Shown: piece after piece, positions 59,004-64,000 of the stretch
How positions within the stretch are numbered: the stretch's first letter is position 1
Layout: every line of letters begins with the position of its first letter
Assembly (NCBI RefSeq): GCF_003014495.1
Contig: NZ_PYGC01000007.1
Span: forward strand, 185,689-249,688
Reading direction: 5' to 3'
DNA length: 64,000 nucleotides
Source: Prolixibacter denitrificans
GTDB lineage: Bacteria > Bacteroidota > Bacteroidia > Bacteroidales > Prolixibacteraceae
Notes under the pieces: generated by a model
Database searches by the model: none
What the model saw: the letters and a program-made list of their open reading frames with translations, nothing else
Told to the model about the DNA's origin: nothing
Made by a program: the position numbers and the translations under genes

Positions 59004-61919
59004 ATGTCAAGTACCGAACCATTCGAATCACTGGCCCGTGAATTGGAGGGCGAACTATTTACCGATCAGGTACATCGTATCATTTATGCAACCGATGCTT
59101 CCTCCTATCGGGAAAAGCCGATGGCTGTCACCATACCCAAAAATAAATCCGATATCAGTCGAATTTTGAAATATGCCCGGGAGAATCAACTCTCGGTCAT
59201 TCCCCGCGCTGCCGGAACTTCACTGGCTGGCCAAGTCGTGGGTAGCGGCATCGTGATGGACATTTCAAAACACATGGACCGCATCCTCGAATTCAATCAG
59301 GAGGAAAAGCGGGTGCGCGTGGAGCCGGGCGTTAACCTGGCGGAATTGAATCTATACCTGAAACCTTACGGGTTGCAATTCGGACCGGAGACTTCAACGG
59401 CCAATCGCTGCCGTATCGGTGGTATGCTAGGCAACAACTCCTGTGGTCTCCACTCGCTCATCTACGGAAGTGTGCGCGACCATATCCTCGAAGTCGAAGC
59501 TTTCCTGGCCGATGGCTCGGAAGTCACTTTCGGGCCGCTGAGCAAAGAAGAATTTGAAGCCAAGTGTGCCGGTGACCCGGAACAACTGGAAACGAAGATT
59601 TATCTCCAGCTGAAAGAGATGCTGGAGAATGAAGATACCCGCAAGAAAATCGAAGAGGTGTACCCGGAAAAGAGCGTCACCCGCCGAAACATGGGCTACG
59701 CCATCGATATTCTGATGGATACCGACCCATTCATCGGTAACGGCGTACCATTTAATATAGCCAAGTTGCTGGCCGGCTCCGAAGGAACACTTGCGTTCTC
59801 AACCTCTATCAAGCTGAATTTAATTCCGCTTCCGCCGAAAGTAAAAGGCGTGATCGCCGCTCACTTTTCTTCGCTGGAAGATGCTTTCCGGGGAAATATT
59901 GTAGCGCTGAAACACAATCCGGGTGCTATCGAGATGATGGATGACATTATTATTGAGTGCACCAAAGAGAACATTGAACAGCGCAAAAACCGGTTCTTCC
60001 TGCAAGGCGAACCGAAAGCGGTGCTGGTAATTGAATTTGCGCGGGAAACCAAAGAAGAGATTGAAGCCATTCACAAGGCGCTGGTGAAAGATATGGAAGA
60101 GGCCGGTTACGGTTACCACTTCCCGCTCATTTTTGGCGACGAGCAGATTCAGCGGGTCTGGAACCTGCGTACAGCCGGTCTCGGATTGCTTTCCAATATT
60201 CCGGGCGACCGGAAAAGTACGACCGTCATTGAAGACACAGCGGTTAGTCCCGACAAACTACCGGAATACATGGCCGAGTTCCAGCAGGTGCTCGATGGTC
60301 ACGGATTGCAATGTGTTTTCTACGCGCACATCGCTACCGGTGAAATCCATCTGCGTCCGTTGCTCAACTTAAAAGACAAAAACGATCAGGAGCTGTATTC
60401 CACACTGGCACAAGATGTAGCCGGACTCGTGAAGAAATACAGGGGTTCCCTTTCGGGGGAACATGGCGACGGCCGCCTGCGCGGTTCGTTTATCCCATTC
60501 ATGTTCGGTGACGAAATTTACGGGCTCTTCAAGGAACTGAAGAAAACCTGGGATCCGTGGAATATCCTCAACCCGGGAAAAATTACGGATGTACCGCCCA
60601 TTACCCAAAATCTCCGGTACAACCTCAACAACCATTATCCGGAGGTGGAAACCGTGAGTGACTTTTCTTCAACAAAAGGCTTCCTGCGAGCTGTGGAGAA
60701 ATGTAACGGTTCGGGTGATTGCCGTAAATCGGAAGTCGTGGGCGGAACCATGTGTCCTACGTTCATGGCGACCCGCGACGAAGACAAATCGACGCGTGGA
60801 CGCGCCAACATTCTGAGGGAATTCCTGCACCATTCCGAGAACGATAAACCGCTCGACCATCCGGAGATTTACCAGGTGCTCGACTTGTGTATTTCTTGTA
60901 AGGCCTGTAAAGCAGAATGTCCGTCGAACATTGACATGGCGAAATTCAAAGCCGAGTTTCTACAATATTATTACGACGAGCACGGAGCACCGCTTCGCTC
61001 GAAACTGATTGCCTGGTTGCCCCGCATGAGTGGATTGGCTTCGGCTGTTGCGCCACTGGCCAACTGGAACATGAACATGGGGCTCACCAAAAGGCTTATC
61101 GGTTTCCATCCGAAACGGTCGATGCCGGCATTTACCAGCAAAACATTAAAAGGCTGGGCCAATAAAAACCGGCAACCGGAAGGTTCGAAAGGTAAAGTTT
61201 ACCTGTTCGCCGATGAGTTTACCAATTACCAGGAATCGGATATCGGTATTAAAACCATTTTGTTGCTGACGAAACTGGGCTACTCGGTAGAGATCCCCAA
61301 GCATCGCGAGAGCGGCCGTACCTTCCTGTCGAAAGGATTTATGCGCGAGTCGAAGAAAATTGCCAACGACAACGTGCGCATGCTGAAGGATAAAATTTCG
61401 GAGGAAACGCCAATGATTGGCATCGAGCCGTCGACCATTCTAACCTTCCGGGACGAATATCCCGAACTGGTAGACGAGTCATTGCGCGGGGCTGCCGTAT
61501 CATTAGGAGAGAATGCCCTGCTGTTCGAAGAGTTCTTCGTGCGCGAAATGGAAAAAGGTAACATCACGGCAGAGCAGTTTACCACTGCACAACGGGACAT
61601 TAAACTGCACGGACACTGCCAGCAGAAAGCGGTGGCCTCAACGACGCCGACCAAACAAATGCTTTCGCTGCCGCCCAATTACCAGGTGAGCGAAATCAAA
61701 TCGGGGTGCTGCGGAATGGCCGGTTCGTTCGGTTACGAAAAAGAACACTACGAGTTATCAATGCAGATTGGTGAAATGGTGCTCTTCCCGGAAGTCCGGA
61801 AATCAGCCGGTGAAACCATTATCTCTGCTCCCGGAACCAGTTGCCGCCACCACATCAAAGACGGCACGGGCCGGAAAGCCATTCACCCTATCGAAGTCAT
61901 GTACGACGCATTAGCATAA
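59004..61919 (+). CDS. FAD/4Fe-4S 2-hydroxyacid dehydrogenase (YdiJ / D-lactate dehydrogenase-like)
   Basis: The 971-residue protein joins an FAD-binding PCMH domain (about 40-270: VIPRAAGTSLAGQVVGSGIVMD, GGMLGNNSCGLHS), an FAD-oxidase C domain (about 280-540, SGEHGDGRLRG), a ferredoxin-like part (CISCKACKAECPSN plus an upstream CNGSGDC...MCP set) and a GlpC-like cysteine-rich domain ending in GCCGMAGSFGYEKEHYELS. It oxidises a D-2-hydroxyacid and passes electrons through Fe-S centres. YdiJ-type D-2-hydroxyglutarate and D-lactate dehydrogenases are the closest matches from memory. It is divergent from the fermentation island and has its own terminator. Confidence 0.88.
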   Translation: MSSTEPFESLARELEGELFTDQVHRIIYATDASSYREKPMAVTIPKNKSDISRILKYARENQLSVIPRAAGTSLAGQVVGSGIVMDISKHMDRILEFNQEEKRVRVEPGVNLAELNLYLKPYGLQFGPETSTANRCRIGGMLGNNSCGLHSLIYGSVRDHILEVEAFLADGSEVTFGPLSKEEFEAKCAGDPEQLETKIYLQLKEMLENEDTRKKIEEVYPEKSVTRRNMGYAIDILMDTDPFIGNGVPFNIAKLLAGSEGTLAFSTSIKLNLIPLPPKVKGVIAAHFSSLEDAFRGNIVALKHNPGAIEMMDDIIIECTKENIEQRKNRFFLQGEPKAVLVIEFARETKEEIEAIHKALVKDMEEAGYGYHFPLIFGDEQIQRVWNLRTAGLGLLSNIPGDRKSTTVIEDTAVSPDKLPEYMAEFQQVLDGHGLQCVFYAHIATGEIHLRPLLNLKDKNDQELYSTLAQDVAGLVKKYRGSLSGEHGDGRLRGSFIPFMFGDEIYGLFKELKKTWDPWNILNPGKITDVPPITQNLRYNLNNHYPEVETVSDFSSTKGFLRAVEKCNGSGDCRKSEVVGGTMCPTFMATRDEDKSTRGRANILREFLHHSENDKPLDHPEIYQVLDLCISCKACKAECPSNIDMAKFKAEFLQYYYDEHGAPLRSKLIAWLPRMSGLASAVAPLANWNMNMGLTKRLIGFHPKRSMPAFTSKTLKGWANKNRQPEGSKGKVYLFADEFTNYQESDIGIKTILLLTKLGYSVEIPKHRESGRTFLSKGFMRESKKIANDNVRMLKDKISEETPMIGIEPSTILTFRDEYPELVDESLRGAAVSLGENALLFEEFFVREMEKGNITAEQFTTAQRDIKLHGHCQQKAVASTTPTKQMLSLPPNYQVSEIKSGCCGMAGSFGYEKEHYELSMQIGEMVLFPEVRKSAGETIISAPGTSCRHHIKDGTGRKAIHPIEVMYDALA

Positions 61920-61942
61920 AAGACTTAAAATATACTGTTCTG

Positions 61943-61982
61943 GATTGGGCGTATCACAATGGTGGTGCGCCCAATCTTTTTT
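61943..61982 (+). terminator. Terminator of the FAD/Fe-S dehydrogenase gene
   Basis: A perfect 9-bp stem GATTGGGCG / CGCCCAATC (61943-61951 with 61968-61976) is followed by TTTTTT. Confidence 0.85.
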
Positions 61983-62018
61983 CCGACTGATAATAGTCAC
62001 AGCCCAATGCAGGCAAAC

Positions 62019-62059
62019 GGATGTCATCCCTTTTTGAACTATGAAGAGGGATGACATCC
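62019..62059. repeat. Perfect 12-bp inverted repeat
   Basis: GGATGTCATCCC (62019-62030) and GGGATGACATCC (62048-62059) are exact inverted copies around a 17-base centre. It is too strong for chance and is not followed by a T-run, so it is a candidate dispersed hairpin element or a protein-binding dyad. Confidence 0.6.
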
Positions 62060-62180
62060 ATAAAAACACCCCGGGGCTCCTCAACTTGGCTTATTTTATG
62101 CCCTTTTCCTTCCTCCGTCAGATTAGAATCGTTCTAATTTCTGAGCTGTTGATAACTTTCGGTTTTAGTCCAAATTGATG

Positions 62181-62229
62181 GTGAACGTATCATTTTGTGT
62201 GGTGAACGTTCAAAAATCCGTGATGAACG
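62181..62229 (+). repeat. Three GTGAACG-type direct repeats at 21-bp spacing
   Basis: GTGAACG begins at 62181 and 62202, and ATGAACG at 62223, exactly 21 bases apart (two helical turns). This could be a cooperative regulator site for the lipoprotein gene at 62490. Confidence 0.4.
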
Positions 62230-62489
62230 GAAAAGTACCATTGCCAAAACTTATCTACTAGTGGGGCTGTCTCTTTTCTGAATTTTGCATTATGAAAAGT
62301 AGAAATTATTTTCGCCGCCCGGTTAACCTAACGACAGTAATACTATTGATACATTAATGAATTAGAAATATCCGGGAGAGTCAACCCGAAGAGTTACTCA
62401 TAAATCCGTATGACAAACCTATTCAAACGACTTGCTAAAATGACTTTTCAAATACCCATTCTATTAATCAATTAACTTATAAGTTTTCA

Positions 62490-63734
62490 ATGAAAAAGAA
62501 ATTAATCTTCAAATCGTCACTTTATCTTTTTATGCTGTTCGGCCTCCTCTTTCTTAATAGTTGCGAGAAAGACAGCGCACCATTGGACCAACCTATCTAT
62601 TCAAATCAGGTCAACTTTCAGGTAGCCTATGACGAAGCCTTTGAAAATTCGGTTTATCCGTCATTGATACTGGGATTAGCCAATTACTCAGCCCGTAGCG
62701 GTGAAAGTTTTGATTTATTCAAATACAGTATGGTCAACCCGACTGAACATACAGAGGTAAAAGTTGAGCTGCAGCCGTCGCTCATTAACAACGAATCCGC
62801 TTTTCATGCGCATCTCGACACCGTGGATAAAGAGAGAGCTTTCTCTCCGATGATCAACTGGAACTACGAGAACCTGAAAAGCCTGAAGCAGCCAGGTACC
62901 GTTGATTTATCATTTGCCTGTTACATCAACGGTGAGGAAACCGATAATAAAAGTCTGCGGTTAAATTACCGCTCGGTAAACGAATGCGTTTATGGTTTTA
63001 TCGACGATGATGGCAACTACATCGACCTCGGCTGGATGTTTGCAGCCTACGTAAACGAGAATAACCCGGCTATCGACAACTTCCTGCAAGAAGCGCTTTA
63101 TCATCACGTAGTCGATGCATTCACCGGATACCAGGTAAGTAAGGAAGAGGTCATGAAACAGGTGTTTGCCATCTGGAATACGCTTCAACTCCGAAATGTA
63201 AAATACAGTTCCATTACCGCTACGAGTAATCCATCGCAAAAAGTGTTTTCGCAATATGTCCGATCATTCGATGAAGTCTATCAGAACTCCCAGGCCAATT
63301 GTGTTGACGGAAGTGTCTTTCTGGCTTCGGTATTAATGAAAATCGACATCAAACCTTTTCTCGTTCTCATCCCCGGTCACATGTACATGGGCTTCTATAC
63401 TTCGGAAGACAAAACCGATTTCGAATTGCTCGAAACGACAATGGTAGGAGACATCAATCTGAACGAGATATATGAAGCTAACGGACTGGTGTATAATCTG
63501 AATAAATATCTCGGATATTTGTCTCTCGATACCTACAACCGTTACCTGAACGGTTATGCAACGCTGGAGGATCTTAAGAAGGAAATTTCATATAACAGTT
63601 TCCTGAAAGCGATTAATCAAAACATTTCCAGCTGGAATTACAATCGGGCAGCATTCAACAACCCGGAAAATAAACAATACCAAATCTTTGACATATCTGA
63701 GCTGCGTAAGATCGTGCAGCCCATTGGCATATAA
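62490..63734 (+). CDS. Transglutaminase-like lipoprotein of unknown function
   Basis: The 414-residue protein has a lipobox (LFLNSC, Cys25). The N-terminal half is a beta-rich domain (about 40-165). The C-terminal half looks like a transglutaminase/cysteine-protease-like fold: Cys271 in ANCVDGSVFLASVLM, His297 in LIPGHMYMGF and an acidic residue near FELLETTM (Glu312 or Glu315). The C and H spacing of about 26 residues and their surroundings are typical of that superfamily; whether it is a crosslinker, peptidase or amidase is unknown. It stands alone with spaced direct repeats upstream. Confidence 0.68.
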   Translation: MKKKLIFKSSLYLFMLFGLLFLNSCEKDSAPLDQPIYSNQVNFQVAYDEAFENSVYPSLILGLANYSARSGESFDLFKYSMVNPTEHTEVKVELQPSLINNESAFHAHLDTVDKERAFSPMINWNYENLKSLKQPGTVDLSFACYINGEETDNKSLRLNYRSVNECVYGFIDDDGNYIDLGWMFAAYVNENNPAIDNFLQEALYHHVVDAFTGYQVSKEEVMKQVFAIWNTLQLRNVKYSSITATSNPSQKVFSQYVRSFDEVYQNSQANCVDGSVFLASVLMKIDIKPFLVLIPGHMYMGFYTSEDKTDFELLETTMVGDINLNEIYEANGLVYNLNKYLGYLSLDTYNRYLNGYATLEDLKKEISYNSFLKAINQNISSWNYNRAAFNNPENKQYQIFDISELRKIVQPIGI

Positions 63735-63954
63735 TCAAACATCTCATCCTTCGCGTACGATGTCATGTGGAGGATGAGTTCAACCTTCCACGCTAATTCA
63801 ATAACTCCCCGTTTTTCACAGAAACATAAGTAGTAAGTGTAATTGCAATTTTTTTATTAGTCGAAGGGAATAACATGTAGCTTCTAACTCACAACTCACC
63901 CCAAACCCCTTCTATGTTGTAAACCAATTTTTTCGCTATTATATTTTATCACAG

Positions 63955-63998
63955 AATCCTTCGGGTCATCCTAAACCCGAAGGATTTTCTTGCTTTTA
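63955..63998 (+). terminator. Terminator at the window end
   Basis: A perfect 12-bp stem AATCCTTCGGGT / ACCCGAAGGATT (63955-63986) with an 8-base loop, followed by TTCTTGCTTTT. It lies 220 bases after the transglutaminase-like stop; that stretch also holds an 8-bp CTCATCCT / AGGATGAG repeat (63743-63778). Confidence 0.75.
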
Positions 63999-64000
63999 GA

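Larger units (their letters stand above)
61920..62489. other. Intergenic region with hairpins and spaced direct repeats
   Basis: About 570 bases without a supportable gene. It contains the upstream gene's terminator, a second perfect inverted repeat (62019-62059), and three direct GTGAACG-like repeats 21 bases apart (62181-62229). The remainder to 62489 is AT-rich and presumably holds the promoter of the next lipoprotein gene. Confidence 0.6.

Overview
The window reads as a chromosomal segment of a fermentative, gliding-lineage Bacteroidota, most likely a Bacteroidales/Marinilabiliales-type organism (family placement is inference). The support is a type IX secretion (T9SS) C-terminal domain, a TonB-dependent receptor with the N-terminal carboxypeptidase-regulatory-like domain, several -7 boxes of the Bacteroidota form TAnnTTTG, many lipoproteins with short lipoboxes, and families common in this phylum. 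There are no rRNA genes, insertion sequences, prophage genes or CRISPR arrays. One tRNA gene (Arg, anticodon TCT) is present. Most ORFs are long, tightly packed and of uniform codon style, so the window is mainly core chromosome with a few accessory catabolic loci.

Layout. 1-6.2 kb: truncated GH110-like beta-helix glycosidase, a minimal membrane histidine kinase, an M3 dipeptidyl carboxypeptidase lipoprotein, cupin, VOC and methyltransferase genes. 6.3-13.5 kb: a sucrose-use locus with TonB receptor, sucrose phosphorylase and SSS symporter in one operon, divergent from a LacI regulator across an intergenic region with a perfect 14-bp operator-like palindrome. 13.6-20.5 kb: housekeeping and hypothetical genes (thioferritin-like protein, Sel1 protein, tRNA-Arg, asnA, DUF2891) and a RimB-RimK fusion. 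20.5-21.1 kb: non-coding DNA with an imperfect 41-bp tandem repeat. 21.1-31 kb: transporters, MBL hydrolase, RsmI-type methylase, acyltransferase, a YciB-Nudix fusion, FKBP, NrnA-like phosphoesterase, ndk. 31-42 kb: sugar porter plus polyol dehydrogenase, recQ, GH26 mannanase, a diacylglycerol kinase/phosphatidate phosphatase pair, an FGE-like lipoprotein without the FGE cysteines. 42-50 kb: FecCD-type ABC importer, a T9SS-exported lysyl-endopeptidase-like protease, a free-standing archaeal-type threonyl-tRNA editing domain, a DUF5060 glycosidase. 50-62 kb: CPA antiporter, then an island of acyl-phosphate energy metabolism (pta, hbd-like, two ackA, ptb, buk), divergent from a large FAD/Fe-S 2-hydroxyacid dehydrogenase. 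The window ends with a transglutaminase-like lipoprotein.

How it works together. Sucrose (inferred substrate) would cross the outer membrane through the TonB receptor and the inner membrane through the SSS symporter, and be split phosphorolytically to glucose-1-phosphate and fructose. At the other end of catabolism, pta/ackA and ptb/buk convert acetyl-CoA and butyryl-CoA to acids with ATP gain, the hbd-like enzyme sits between them, and the FAD/Fe-S dehydrogenase would feed D-lactate- or D-2-hydroxyglutarate-type substrates. The most unusual items are the combined acetate/butyrate kinase island with an Hbd homologue lacking the usual catalytic Asn, the 41-bp tandem repeat, the stand-alone threonyl-tRNA editing domain, and two fusions (RimB-RimK, YciB-Nudix).
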